This document shows positions 1 through 14,717 of a stretch of 64,000 nucleotides of DNA, one piece after another; position 1 is the stretch's first letter; the number at the start of each line of letters is the position of its first letter. The notes under the pieces were generated by a model that was given only the letters and a program-made list of their open reading frames with translations, was not told the origin of the DNA and searched no databases. Both the position numbers and the translations under genes were made by a program. Source of the stretch: Beaufortia kweichowensis (lineage: Eukaryota > Chordata > Actinopteri > Cypriniformes > Gastromyzontidae); NCBI GenBank assembly GCA_019155185.1, contig CM032801.1, positions 6,005,351 to 6,069,350 of the forward strand. Reading direction: 5' to 3'.

Positions 1-3000
1 TGTTTTAGGAACATTCACTCTACAAACATACACTCTAAGAGTTGTTTGGAAGAGAAACAGCAGAATTTAGAGGATGTTTGATTCCTATTTATAATGTCTT
101 TCAGGCTCTTGTAATAACAATTCTGCTAAATAACAGAAATACAGCGGTTATTTCCTCTGGAGGGGATCTCCTTGGCAGGAAGATGTAGATCGTGACAGTG
201 TGCTTATGAAAATGAGAAAGAAGAAATGGAATTTAGTGTACACATGAAAAAACGTCTTGTCAGACTAACATACTGTAGGAAAGACTGCCATAAAATACAC
301 TCAAACTACAATGAGGATATTGTTATATTTGAAGCATTTTGATACAACTGTGCCATTTCACTTTTGTAATATACACATAGTCACAAAGCCACATAAATGC
401 GACAAAGGTAAATGAAACATATCTGAGTAGCACATTATTCTTTTAAGCTTCGGAGGATCAAACTACAAGCATTTCCCTTTCAGCATTTTTCACAGAAAGG
501 GCCAGTAAAGATGCAGATGGCAGCATATGCAGAATTGGGGCAAAGAATCATGGGATGCATACATGTAGCCAAATAACAAACAAAGAAAGTTAGATTCTGA
601 TAGTGATAGGCCTGATTTGTTTGGTTATCATACATCAAACCCTATAAACAATGCCACAAAAACACTCACACAAATCTCTGTTTACATCAAGAAACTGCAG
701 AAAAACTCACAAATCAACTCAATGAGCTGACAAGATCCAAACGGCACTCAAAGACACAAACACTCTTCATTTAAGTTTGGTAAGATTGCTTCAATGATTT
801 TGGCAAGTACATACATATGTCTAAATATTTTTTGCAAGTTTGAGGATGAATTGACTATTGGACTGCTTTATGCTTGTTTGTTTCATGGACTTTGTGCTTA
901 TTTTATTTTGTTAAATAAAACATAACACACATGCAAGTATTCTCAGATCAGATAAAGTTACAACAGTATCTGTCTGATATGGGTTTTTAATGGCCGGTAC
1001 TGATATCTAGAGAGTACGGTGGCTGATGATTATTTACTGATAATGAATGTGATGTATACAGAATGCTGATTGGTCAATGGCATTATGAGAGGCATCAAGA
1101 GAAAAAATGGTATATATGATAACAACGGCACCATTTTGGTAATACATAATTAAAATAAGATAAGCAACAAAGTATACTGCAAATAGTTCATCAACATTTT
1201 AAAAAAGGGCTTGACCATTGAGCACAAGCATTATTTCAGTGTGTAATACATTACACGTGACATTTAGCCTTTATCACTCCAATGACATAACAAAAGTCTC
1301 TTAGCAACATTTGACCCAGCTGGACAATGCTTCCAAATCTTCAGTGAAGTGATAAATTCAGAAAAGTTTGTTAACATCTCCTGTCAGGATTGTGATTAAG
1401 TGATGTAAAGAGGCCATTGTGCTCACTACGTTCCCGTACTGGAAATCACTTCATTTTTCTTCATTCACTTTTCTAAAGCCCCTCAGATAAAAAAACATGC
1501 AAACCAACTCAGTAAATATATTGAAATGTGATAAAAAATAAAGTGTCTTTTTAAATGCTCTAATTACATTTTACAATGCAAAACAAACTCTCAGTATTTT
1601 TGGTGTTCTGCAGTACAAATTGTTTAAATGGATACATTTTCTTGATATGAAAAATGACATTAAGTCTTTTTTCCGAAAAGAATTACCAAATGTAAGTGAG
1701 TTTATGCTTGAAACAAAGAAAGGTATCTACCAATGAGGTAAGAAAAAAATTACATGATCAATAAATTAAGTACTTGAGTAAAATTGATTTCAGTTAGTTT
1801 TTTTAGTCCATTGGCAGACATTTTTCCTTGTTTCAGCAGAAACTCTATAAAATCTTCTGCATAATATCAACAAACATTCTGCAAAGACTTAATATATTTT
1901 TAATATAGTTAAGTTTTAAATTATTAATATCATTTTTCATATCATACTGCTCATCAAGACAATGTGTTTTGATTTTGAAGATCTTTGTACATCAAAAGAC
2001 AAAAATTCTAAGCAAAAATTAAATTTTAGTAAGAAGTTCATTTTTAGCTTTCAAGTATTCACTTTTGTGTCCTCTGAAGATTTGTGCTCTAAATATTTCT
2101 CAAGAACATCATCACAGTCCTGAGCTGTCAATCACAGATGTCTTCCTGATCTCACACCTGCTTGTGCTTTAGGACACAAGGCTTACAGCGGTGTCAATCA
2201 AACACCAACTAAACTGAACGCTGGCCCTGGGCCACGCTTAACCCAACCCTAAATCTCACAGCTCACCCTGGGCAACCAAACACTAATGCCTCTGCAGGTA
2301 AACAACAGACCAGGTGCGGCAAGAAGAAAAATAGGCCAAAGGGAAAGACTAATGCGTGATAAATTCTGCTGCATAAGGAAGCTTAAGGAAGTTGAACTAC
2401 TGTACAATTGTAAAGACTGTCTGAATGGTGGAGGGTCAAAAAAAATCTGTTTGTTCCAGTGTGTTATTTTGTTTACATAGGACATAGAAGCACTATGTGT
2501 CTCTCTGTCTGCTCACCCATGCTAAATACCGGATTTGGCAGTATGCATAACATGACACATGGAGACATTTTGTCCATGTTTACATCTCAACCCACACTAC
2601 CTGAAGTTTGCATATAAAAGTGGACAGTGTCCATTAGCTCTAAGAGAGTTAAAGCAGCGTTAGATTAGATATGTGAAAGCTCCTGACACGGGCAGCAATG
2701 CACCCTGATGATATCTCTCATCTTAATGCATGCTGAAAATATATTTTGACAGCTTGAGAAAATGCTTCACGTCATATTATCGTTAGTATCTGGTTTGTTA
2801 ATGGGAGTACAGTGACAGGGATCAGATAGCAGGAATTTTTCACATGCCTCCTCACGGTTTGCCAAACGGATTTCATGAGCCCCCAGTGGCTGATGATGGA
2901 TCTGCAAGCCATGTTTACAGTAGTAGCCATAAGTGATGGTAGGAGGGCATACTTACACAATATTTGCTTTTATTTACAAATCAAATGTAAATACAATGAT

Positions 3001-3924
3001 ACAAAACACTACATTTGGTTAAGGTACTTATTTTAAAAAAAACTATTTAGCAAAAAATAGTGTATTGGGAATATGGATTTTATTCCAACATACAGAAAGT
3101 TTAACATCACTTTTAACCAGTACTGTATCGTCAAACAGATGCTTAAACTGCCCTACACAGATCTTATTTTAAGAGACTTGCTGACATCACTGAAAACAAC
3201 AAAAACAAATCAGCAATTAAAAACTATAATCTCTGAAGGGTATCTACAAACACCAAGCCATCATTTTCAAAGGCTACAATGAAAGTTTTGCTTTATATAT
3301 TAATTGTAATGTTGTGACCTAAATCACTGTTTCAAAAACAACATGTACAAACATTAAAATTAAAGTCCATTAAAATGGATGTCAACGTCTACATCTCAAC
3401 GAGTCAAAACACCTTTGCATTTGTATTCATCTACAACCACAACGTTCTCACAACAGTTTACAATGCATTAAATCAGGATACGTGCTCTGAAACCGAGACT
3501 CGGCTTTCAAAAAAAACACCCTTGTTCTGTTTCTGGATCGCTCTCCTGTTTCAATTATCCATCCAGGGGGCTCAGTCGAGGAAGCCCATCCGTTCTGCGT
3601 CCCGCCACCCCATTACTCTTGATTGGCTCTCAGTTGCTGCGGAGATGGAACATAACCTATTGTGACAGGACCCAGAGCTCGCTGACATCGCCTTGGCAAC
3701 GGTGCCATGTGTACAATAGGCCGTCCTAACAGCGAGAGCTCGGTTAAGCACAGGAAGTGTCTTGACAGCTGTTTAGATGTGTTTACAGTTCCCGCTTCCC
3801 ACTGTAACTCATCAGGCTCTATTAAACTGTAACATTAAGCTCTGCGGCCCCGTGTAACAACCCACAGCCCCTCTCATCCATTGTAGTGAGGTCCTATAAA
3901 GTGTTTTTCCATGCACAGCAAGGG

Positions 3925-3933
3925 TATAAATAG
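3925..3933 (+). promoter_or_regulatory. TATA-box-like sequence
   Basis: TATAAATAG, preceded by AGGG, lies about 300 bp downstream of an ATTGG (inverted CCAAT) site at 3619-3626 in a locally GC-richer patch (3570-3900). No gene follows that I can support, so it may be chance. Confidence 0.2.
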
Positions 3934-5304
3934 ACATCTCTGTGTAGGGTTTTCATTAATGGTGTTTGCTATGGCAAGCATCACTATCGCTATTGCCCAC
4001 TGCTAGGTATTTAACTCCGGCAAGTAACTCAACCCACAGCACATGAGCCATTTTACTTTGGAATAATGTCCACGGACGATCACAATATGACCCAGAATAA
4101 TGTATGTAGTAAAGTCCATGTTTACTCTACACTAAAGCTATGGACACCATGAAGTGTCACTGTATGGAAAACAGTTCAATAAAGATTCTAGATGAGATAA
4201 TGTATCTTCATTAGTACGTAACAGCATACAGGTGAGGAAACAACCAAATTTTCATTTGCTAAACTGGTGCTTTTTTGCACACGCTCATCTTTAAATGAAC
4301 TAGAGAGCATATGCTGTTTCATGTTTTACTGTTAAGGATCTAAACAAACAACAGACATTATGAGCAATAGCGGTGACTTTTCTATGATCTCTGTGGTCAT
4401 GGAAATAAATAAGAAGATTAAAAAATAGTTTTTTTCCATGCCTAAAAAAAATCATGGAAACTTTTTATTTTTAAGAAAGCTGTACAATGAAACATTTCAA
4501 CAAGAGGAACTTTAAAAAGACATTTTAGGTTTAAAAAGATTATTATTTTGTATATGACACTGACTCTAAATGTAAAAATTTTGCAATATTAAAGATACCA
4601 GTGTTACCAGTATTTTTACAGTGTGTTCTTTATACTATGCATGATGATTTTATGTAAAAACGGTTAATCACAGACAGGGTTTTTACATTCAGGGTCACAT
4701 TTTAAATAATATATATGGTGTTTAAAACGAAGTCAAAACAACTCCTTTAACCCACATCATACACATCCACTAAAAGTTTAATAAAAGATGGTTTACATCA
4801 CTGCAAAAAAATGCCACTTGAACATGTTTAAGTCTGGCTCAAGTATTCAGATACTCTTGGAGTCGCTGTATATATCTTGCATATATCTGTATAATCTGTC
4901 TAAGTTGCAGCTCTTAGATGAGAGCTAGGATCTTGTGATAAGCCGAGCCATATGAGTTTTGTTCCCCTTCTGCAAACATGAACTCTGCTCGGCTCTGGCT
5001 CGAACAACAATGCCGAGCCTCCGGAGGCCCTGTTGAGTTTACTCAGTGGCGTAATGTTTGAGCTCCCAGGGGCCCGCAGCTGGTTAATGCCTGTCTTATC
5101 ACAGACTGTCTCAACCGAGCCAAGATCAGCCACTTCGCTATAGCAGGGCTCTGTGAGAGCTTATAGGCACTGTGTACACAGCGACTGCAAACATACCTCA
5201 ACAAAACTGAGAGACGCAGCGTTTGACACCGGGATAGAAAACGAGAAGGGGGCAGTTAGATATCACACTACAATCTATGCAATAGACTAGGTTTTAATTA
5301 GATT

Positions 5305-5589
5305 TTTAACCTGTTAACTGTCACCGTTCCACAGGAGGAATAATAAATTTTTTATTTAATATTTCACAGCTGAATTCTAATCTAATCATGACAAACTATA
5401 TTGATGGAAAGGTCTAAGACTCAAGAATAAAGATCTGCCAATTTTTCATAACAACAAATATAAAAAAAAAAGTAAAATACCTAACTCTAAAAACACCTAA
5501 AATTAAAAAAAATCACTAATATGTAAAATATTGTAGTGCGGATAGAGCGTTTTCATGTGTATGCTCAATATGTGCAGCGACAGGTTAAA
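5305..5589. mobile_element. Short MITE with TTTAACCTGT terminal inverted repeats, copy 1
   Basis: The ends are exact inverted repeats: TTTAACCTGT at 5305-5314 and ACAGGTTAAA at 5580-5589. The 285-bp interior is AT-rich and non-coding. Its left half recurs near 49.8 kb and its right half near 6.6 kb, which supports a dispersed element. I do not recognise the family. Confidence 0.5.
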
Positions 5590-6489
5590 TAAAATTTTGT
5601 CATGAAACTAGCAGGGCAATATTCTGGTCCCAGTTTTGTATAAAGACTTAAAATATAATTTGGTTTTATAGTCGGTTCAACCAGAAATAGTTGCACATCT
5701 CACCTTATCGAGCCTATGTTTAATTACTAATTACTATGTGTGTTATTATTAGGTATTATATAGTTGCGTTATGACTTTAGCCCTACACAGACAGTAATGC
5801 AACACTGCTATAGCATGGTCTAATATCACAAAACTAAAATATACTAAATTAAAGCAGATTTGGGTGGAAAGTGATAGAGAAGGAAATAATAGAAAGTGCA
5901 CAGAGCTGAGAGTGTGTAGGCCTGAATTCAAGATCCTGCAGATCTCTGTGACTCATCTGACCAGTCTGTAAAGCGTCAGAGATGAAGAGAGAAATTGGAG
6001 AGTGGCTTTGCATTTTCCAGCACTTACTTTGCTCTTGCCCTTTGGGTAGCTTTCTCACTGGCAGACATCGTTTCACACTGGCAGGGTCATGTCGACTTTC
6101 CATCTGCCTTTTTTCACTATTCCTGGCATCCGTCCTGTGGAGGACTTCTACTGCAATACCTATTCAAAGAAATGACAAAGACGCCCGTGACTAAAGCTAG
6201 TGCTGTTAGAAGATGGTGTACCTTTTCTTAACGTATGAGCCAATCAGCCATCAGATGTATGCATGATTAAAGCTGTTAAAGTTTCACAGTCACACTTTTA
6301 GAAAAGTTTGCAAAAGCAGCAATAGTTATTGGATTCAGTTTATATAAAATGGATCAAATTCTACACATTAAATTCTACATTTCACTTTTTACTCTCTCAC
6401 TGAAAAAAAGAAGATTTAAATAATTATAAAATAATAAAAAACCTAATAAAAAAATAATAAATCTAACAAAAAATAATAATATTTAAAAA

Positions 6490-6633
6490 TTTAACCTGTT
6501 AAATGTTTGAAAAGTTTTATACCAATGAACTTAAACTAAAAACAATTAAAAAAAATATCTAAAATTAAAACATTTTTTCCAAAGCATTTTCATGTCTATG
6601 CACAATATGTGCAGTGACAATTGTCAGGTTAAA
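6490..6633. mobile_element. Short MITE with TTTAACCTGT termini, copy 2 (deleted)
   Basis: It begins TTTAACCTGT at 6490 and ends TCAGGTTAAA at 6633, a one-mismatch inverted repeat. The last 50 bp (TTTCATGT, TATGC, CAATATGTGCAG) match the right end of the element at 5305-5589. At 144 bp it is an internally deleted copy. Confidence 0.45.
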
Positions 6634-8646
6634 TACAACCAATCTTTCACTAAAATGTTCACATATGTCATTAGCTTCATAACGCTGGCTCCATTTACCA
6701 TTAGAAAACAACTCAAAGTGCCAGAGTGCTGCCCAAAACCAATACCACAACCCAAAAGCTGTGTCACTTCACTAAACCCCAAAGAAGCGGATGTGGATAA
6801 GATCCTTGGAAAAAAAATAAATAAACCACCACCAAAAAGGAAAGACGGTCTCTCTTCGCTCTCCTCAAGAATTGAGGAGGAATGTGAAGCACAGCTTTAA
6901 AAAGATTAAGACACAACACATGGCTTTCACTGGACATACCAAAGGGTTTTGAGAGATAAAAGGGGCTTGGATCTCTCCCGTTATCTGGTGGGGTTAAGTC
7001 ACAATACCTCCGCTCTCCTGAATGCAAACACCACTCGTTCACATTTGATCCCGTGATCCTAAAGTTTAAAAACACAATGCAGGGTTAGTGGTCAGGAGGA
7101 AGTAGTGGCTGGGTTTTTTTTAGATTGAAGCTATTTTATTTTTATGTATACATGCTTCCTGTGTGTTAATGTTTCGCTAAAGCACTATTTGTATTGCAGG
7201 GCAAACACGGAAACGATCTATAGATATGCTGTTTGTTCCTAAAAGATGATATCGAGGTCGAGACCGCTGCTTTACCGCATTGGATTTAATCACTGCTCTT
7301 TACACATTGCACTTTTTTAAACACTAAACTAGTTATGCTTGATAAATGCATTTAAAATGGCTTCTGGAAGCCATTCCCACCAGCCGACGCTTGCCAAGAT
7401 GTCTTTAGGTATACTTACACACTCGCAGACCCTTATCAAACCACACTGAGCTAACAGGAGCCAAATGTTTACATTACGTATCATTTGTGAAATAGAAATA
7501 ATTGCCAGTGCTTGGCCAGTGCCATGGGGAAAGGACTTATTAACCTAAAGCTACAGACCCAAGGGGAAGCTGAAGTCAAACAGTAAAGCCATTAATCACA
7601 ATGGGTTAGTCTGATACAAGCCATGTTGATCTTTTCCTGTAGCCTTTTTGGAAGCATGTTGCAATGTTTGTTTAGTTTGTAATGAACAACACTTAAACTG
7701 CATTGTGATCTAACATCATTACGATGAGCAACAGTCCGTTTCTCGCCAAAGAAAAGCGACACAGATGGTAGTTTAAGGCGTGTTTGCGGATGGGAGGGTT
7801 CACAGGAAGGTCATTGGAGGCGTACCTGAGATTTTAAGCACTGCCACACCCGATCCATGTTTTGGCGGGAGGGAGGTCACGCAGATAATGTAACGTAGTC
7901 TTTACACAATACTATCGGCCTAGATTTGGCAAGCTGAACTGTTATCTGTGTTTGGCTCATATCGTGAGTATTTATTTCTAATGACCTGTGAATTTGATAG
8001 TCCCTGACTTACTGTAGCTTGATTTAGTGGCTGTTTTCAGTGTTTAGTTTTGAGGTCAAGAGACCTTTCTGAAAAAAACACACTGTAGCTAAGTAGACAT
8101 TGACCGGAAATGTGTCCGACCAATTGTGCTAGAAAAATGCTGAGCATTATGGGATCGTGTTTCACTATGAAGTGGCTGCAATTTTACATGTGTTGGGTTG
8201 TAGTTCACTAGCAAGGGAGTATTTAAATCAACAATTGCCCCTGACTTCTTGTTCTCTCACACACGCAAACACATCCACTGTTTCCTTTGGACCAGACGAG
8301 CCATCATCTCCCTCACCAGAGCCTCACTATCACCTCTGTGATGATCCACAGCCCAACAATTACCCAACCTCGGCCTACAGGAAATGACATAAACTTGGAC
8401 TGAGCTCCTACTAACGCACATATTCCTCTTTTATTATCCCTTTCATAACATTTGCTTAAAAAATATAAAATCTGGCTCGATTTACAGGCACAGAAATGCC
8501 AGTTTATGACTCAAGTGCAGTGCCCTCTCTCAACTCACCCATACTGAACCACAAAAAAACTGTTAACTTTACACAGCATTCCTAGAATTATGAGCATGAA
8601 CCACTAAGATGTTTTAATCATTAACATACACTGCAAAAGTTGTTTT

Positions 8647-8883
8647 GGTAACACTAAGGATGTATTTTTTTTAGCATCTACTATAAAATTTTTAGAATCA
8701 AAAGTTGTATCTCTTTACATTAGTTAATGTACAGCTAAACTAACATGAACAACTGTATTTACATTAACTACTGTAACATTAACAAAAATCAAAAAATGTT
8801 GAAAAACTATATTGCTTTTTGTTAGTTCATGTTAGCTAATGTATTTAATAAACAGATCCAACGCCTTATTATAAAGTGTTACC
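8647..8883. mobile_element. MITE with GGTAACACT terminal inverted repeats
   Basis: GGTAACACT at 8647-8655 is the inverted complement of AGTGTTACC at 8875-8883. The interior holds TTAGTTAATGT and GTTAGTTCATGTTAG arms that form a second, imperfect inverted repeat. This is the layout of abundant non-autonomous DNA elements in cyprinid genomes. It has no coding capacity. Confidence 0.65.
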
Positions 8884-11800
8884 ACTTTTTTACTCTTTTT
8901 TACTTTTGTTTTCCATTACAATTATCTAAACATCCTTAAAACAAAATATAGTTACTTACTATAACTATTACTATAAGAAGCAAAATCATACAACATTTAA
9001 AGTCTTGATTTCAGAGAAATCTGATAATAATCTCAAAAGATTTTTTTAACTTTCTAAAACAAGACAACAAACAAAGTAAAAAAATGAGTTTTAAATACTT
9101 GAATTATCATACTTCAAAGATGATGCTGTCATGCAGCTTGTTGCAAGGTGTGATATTCCTGTGATCTGACCGTAAAGTTCCCACTGACAGATGAAAATCT
9201 TACAGATTTAGATTTGAGGAACCTGAGCTTCAAATATAACAGAAGCAGGATTACTGCAGGTTTAGGGTTCAAGGAGAGGGGATGACACGTACACAGTGAC
9301 ACTAAACATACACCGCTGGTGAAAAAAAAGAGGAAATGAATAAATCTCACTCCTGCGGCCATCAGAACATCTTGATCATGTGAAGTATCTTCTGAGCTCA
9401 GTATGTTAGAGATAAAGGATGAAGACAGAGAGCAGAAACACCGGATTCACTGTCAATATGTCTCTTTGTTTCTCAACAGTATCTAAGATGTTTGCCATTA
9501 CATTTGAAATTTTTATACATTTATTTTAAAATATTAATGGTAACTTACACAATCTAAATATTTGGCGCATCTGTACCAAAACGAAAGCTCTGCATTGTTT
9601 TATCTATTTCCTAATCCTTGATGCGAAACAGTGTGAGATGGCTACCATTACAAAACATTTGGTTTCAACCTGAAAGTTAAAATGATGTGTGAAAGTCAGG
9701 GATCACCAAAGACAAAAAGGTTTACTGTACCTAATGCAATATTTGCACACACGCAACATATTTCATAAAGCCGTTCCTTGAAGTGTTCGACAGATTTCTC
9801 TGGCTCGGAGGACTGAACCCAGACTGTTTCAATAAGCACCCCATTTATCACCATTAACACAAACCCGCGGCTTCAGGTGGGAATTTCAGCCTGCTGGAGA
9901 AAATATATTATATGCAACAAATAATAGATTTTATATTTGGCAAATGCTGTTTTCTAAATGTGTGTTTAGTGTGGTGCAAAGGTATAAAACTAGGTAAAGG
10001 AGACATTGGCCTGAGCTGGAGTAAATATTAAACATACAATAAATTCACTAAATGCCATTTACATTTCACTCAACATGCTAAACTAGAGAAATATTTTTAC
10101 ACTTTAGATATCAGATGTTAATGTGCATTAAATTACTGCATTCAATAAAAGCCAAAACGATGTCTAAACAACTACACAGATTCATTTCAACAACATACAC
10201 TGACACCTACAGTATGCAATTGTAACCAAAGAGGAAAGATCTTTTTAAAGGTGAAGTAAGTTTTGATTACATTTTGATGAAAGATAAAGACTTTACAAAC
10301 TTATTTCTCAATGAAATAACATGTCTGAAATGTTTATTAAGAATGTAAACATATGTTTTGATTTGATGTGCACTTTAATCCTCAACTATCTCTCAAAACA
10401 TGGATTAAATATTTTTAATCATATTTGAACATATTTTGTCCCTTCTTAATGTTTAACACTTAACTTCTTTATTTTTTTATTTTTTGTATCATGCACGTAT
10501 GTTTGCAACTACTCAGAGATACTAAAATCCACAACAAACGATCAAATTCTATATACTTCACATGATCTGATCTTAAATCTGTAGCCTATGAACCCAGTTG
10601 TGCCGGCGGGACTTGGAAACGAAAACAATGCACAAACACAGCGTTCTCGTAATTACCACAGACACTTAATCCTTTTATACGCTCGACTGCCTTTTGGCAC
10701 ATGGAGAGTGTTAATTGATGTCTAAACATGCTCAGAGTTGAATGTTTGGAATCTCGACACTTGAATTTAGTCTCACCCTGAAACGGCTCACCTTGCCGAA
10801 ACACTCAAAGTATCCGAGCTTCATTTGTTTACTCCTGCAGGGTGGATGTAGGGCGGGCTGAGGTCAGAAGGAGTCTGTAGCTTCTCCACTGGAGGTCTTG
10901 TGGAAGCATGCAGGAATAATGAGTTCCTAATGAGACTGTCAATCCAAGTGACACGCAAACTTCCTGATCAAGAAAACCGGAATCTGACATGGAAAATAAA
11001 ACATGCAGAGAGAAGAAATAAAGATTAAACAGAGAGTTAATTAAAAAGTGAAAGCTTAAAGGTAAACACTGCACATGTTGCAATAATGTATATAGCATTC
11101 TAGTCAATGCATGCAAACATGTTAAGGAGAAAAAGTTAGTTAATTCCTACAAAAATATTAAATATGTAAACTTGATTATCATGCAGATGTCTGACTTTTC
11201 ATGCCCATATTGTTAAAGAAACAGGGAGAGTTCTATAATTATAGTACTATGTAATTGTGAACATTACCTTAACAATTTAGTTTGCATGCATGTTATGTGA
11301 TGTGAGAAAATTACTCAAAAGTTCCAGTAAATATTACTCATTTAGTCGGTTTATGGTTAGATGCTCTTACTGTCACAAAGTATTTACTGAATATGTGATT
11401 AATGGGTTGTACTCAGGACCAGAAATAAATGTTGATTCTGACACATGTGGTGCTGTTTAACAACATATTACACATGACATTTTATTCCATCATTGTCTAA
11501 GGCCAAATGTACCGTGCATCCGCAAATATACACAACAGCAGCTGGTCTATGAGGGAGAGTAAGCGTTTATAGACTGCAATCGCTGTTGTTTTAAGACCAT
11601 AGCGTGTAAGCCAACACATATGACAGACGTTTTATTTCTCATTTTATTAGCTAATGATGGCACTGTAAAATAATTCAGCTTTACATTGTTATATTGTAAA
11701 GTAATGTGGTCTGTATAATGATGGGGTTGGGAGGAACAAAGTGTATTTATCCTTATTGCAAATCAACATTATTTAATGTTGCCCAGGGGTGTGCAGTTTG

Positions 11801-12207
11801 TGTAGTTTTATTACTGGTGATGCTGTTATTAACAAAAAGAATGCAGATTTTCAAATAAGTTTCAAAAGTTATTTTTTGGTCAACATCTTCACTACAATAC
11901 ACATTCCTACGTGAATGTTCAGACTCTCATGCAACTTTATCGAGAGAAAAAGTCAAGTCAATGAGGTTGTTTAGCAAGTTCAGTCAAAGGGCAGAAGGTC
12001 TTTCTTCTTGACTGAATGAGTGTAACGTTCTGTTTTCGTACAAAGGCAGTCAACTTCACAATTTAAATACCAGTTTTGTGACATTATCCTGTAATTGGGG
12101 TTAAACAGAGAACAATAAAATATTGAGTAACGAGTAAACAGGACAAACAACATTAATCTTATACAATTGAGCTATATGGTTATTCTTCTATTGAAAATTT
12201 TTTGCAA

Positions 12208-12262
12208 ACTTAAAAGTCATACAGGTTGGGAATGACAAGAAGGTAAATAAACATTGACAGAC
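12208..12262. mobile_element. Right-arm fragment of the palindromic cyprinid MITE
   Basis: AAAGTCATACAGGTTGGGAATGACAAGAAGGTAAATAAA matches (in pieces) the right arm of the element seen in full at 17384-17686. It lies directly before another copy at 12285. Confidence 0.45.
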
Positions 12263-12284
12263 TTTAGGATAAACCGTTTCTGAG

Positions 12285-12545
12285 TTTTCAAAAATGAAAA
12301 ATTTACTCACCCTCATGTCATTCCAAACCTGTATGAGTTTCTTTTTCTGCAGAACCCAAAAGAAGATATTGTGAAGAACGCTGGTAACCAAACAAGACTG
12401 ACCACCATTTAATTTTACTGTATGGACACATTTCTCAAAATACCTTATTTTGTGTTTCACAGATAATAAAAAAAGTTATATACAGGTTATGATGACATGA
12501 GTGTGAATAAATGATGACAGAATTTTCATTTGGAGAGTTTTTTTA
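12285..12545. mobile_element. Palindromic cyprinid MITE, near-full copy
   Basis: The left arm contains TTTACTCACCCTCATGTCAT, TCCAAACCTGTATGAG, TTCTGCAGAACCC and AAAGAAGATATTG. The right arm contains TATACAGGTTATGATGACAT, then GAATAAATGATGACAG and AATTTTCATTTGG. The arms are inverted repeats of each other, so the whole element could fold into a long hairpin. The terminal GGGATAGTTCACCC is worn away. Confidence 0.6.
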
Positions 12546-14717
12546 AGAGACCAATGGTCTCCTGGTTTTAAAATACAGTGGATTTTCCATTTTGTGTGCA
12601 AAGGTGGCGGTAAGTGTTTGACATGATTCTTCACATCCGTACGGTTGTGTAAGTCAGTCCAGCTGAGAGCTGCTTCTCATTACACTATTCCTCTTTTCCC
12701 AGCACTGAAATTTGCTATCTGTCATGTCACCACCTGGCTTACATTACCTTGAAGACCGCCTCTTGTCCCTCCCCCTACATCCATTCAACTATAAACAAGA
12801 GCGATTGAGACAGTCTCCAGCTACATGTGATACAGGTGACCCAGTGTTGCATCTTACTGAATAACAAATCTTACATCATCCTCTGTGATGCTCTTATTTT
12901 AAGTACCGACATTTAAAAATATTTGAATGTGACTTTTAGAAATTATTTTGATCAAAAACTGATTATTTATCTACCTGTGGCCAAAATCTGCCCATTTCGA
13001 CTGGAAAAGATTTCTTTGTTTGTATATGATCAGAATGTTTTGGCTTTCAAATTTTCAGTACATGCCCCACTTTTACACCATCTCTATTACTATTTTAAGA
13101 GGATTTCCAGTGGATACTGTATCACATATGATTTGTGGGTGGTCTAAATCTTGATAACAAAACAAATATTGTCATCTAAATACTTGGATATTGCTTTGTA
13201 CATTTTCCCTAAATTCCTAAGTTTCCTAGCGTCGCTAACTTGGAAGAATCTTCATTCTGCAGCCGCTCTGATTCACAATGCTAATAATGATCCAGCTGTA
13301 GAGGACTTAAAAAGTTGTAATTATTTTAAAGAGAGGCCAATTCTAAAGCACTTGTGCCCTTATTAAGGCAATTGTGCTTTAAACTGTGTGAATTACAATC
13401 TTATAAAGCTTCGGTGAGATAGAAACGTTTAAGAATCTTTATTAAATATACATTCTAAAATTCTAAACATTTTACCATTAAAACCATTTACCTATTAGTA
13501 CCATCATGCAATTTATGACTACTTTCCTGTATTATACTTCACATTAAACAAAAAACAGAAATAAAAATATAAAAAGTACATAAAAATATCACAAACAAAG
13601 TGCATTTTAAGGCAGGATTTGTAATTTATTAATGGGATAATGGCAGACATTTGCATTGGGTCTTGCTGGTTTGCAGTTGAGTTGTTAGCTAACAGGTCTC
13701 TGTGAAGGACATTTTGAAGTCATTTGAACTGGCACAAAGGGGAGCTCAGTAACTCAAATGGGATTCCAGGAAGGCCGGCAGGCCTCCCTAATAACCAGGT
13801 GAACAATGCTACAAAATTGCCAGGAACTTGAAGCCCATATCATGTTCTCACAATCTCTTCCACCTCCCTTCAATATCCTTAGGAAAATAAAACTGGAGTT
13901 TTGTGGCTTTTGGTCTATGGCTGTTAGTTTAAGGCAATTCCCATGCTAGCGCAATTCTAATCATTAACTTATTAAAAATGTACAGATAACATTCAAAATG
14001 TACATTCTGATCAACAAATCAAAAAAAAAATATATAATTAATCTTGCATGGGGTATGAAAGTTTTTGTTGAATAAAAGGTACAGATATGGACAAGTGTTT
14101 TACAGATGAGAGACCGTCCCTGCATGTTTCTTTGATATATGGAGGTTATCAGCTGCCAAGCGTATCTGTTCTGGATGCTGATAAAGATGCTTTTAGCTAA
14201 GTGTGGGTGAAGTCTAACAAGAGCTAAGCTGAAACACACTCTTGGGTTTACTTCTTTCTGGATTCTTTTGAAAAAGTCATGCTTCTGTTATTTCTTTAAT
14301 CTCATAAATGTACAAAATGTAGATCAAAACACATTTTAATTGTAAAGACATAATGTTGCTTTCTTCCACATCTGCCTGTTAAAAAGCAATGCAAGATCTA
14401 AGTGAAAGGAAAAATGTCTATTTTTAGGATTTTTTAAACTTACTGTACTACACAACTCTCAGCCTTGCTTGGTTAAACTTTCTTCAGTCGAGTAATAAAC
14501 ATCTTCTGCCACAGTGTGGCACTGCTGAGCACCTTAAACTTTAAAAACTGATTTCTCCTAAACGGGCCCTACAGGACAAAACTAGAATTTGCTGTAAAGA
14601 AATAAAAAGGCTAGTGAAATTTTGATTAGCATTAGAATTTAAATGTATATACAATATACAACATTATAAAACAAGAAACTATATACAAGCTGTATAAAAC
14701 CAATTTAAAAAAGTTTT

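Noticed and set aside
6939..7060. Minus-strand segment with acceptor and GTATGT donor
   Set aside because: The composition is plausible, but there is no partner exon with compatible phase and no recognisable family.
10797..10900. Minus-strand ATG (MKLGYFECFGK) ending at a GTGAGC donor
   Set aside because: Eleven residues are too few; there is no downstream exon in phase, and nothing identifies a transcript.
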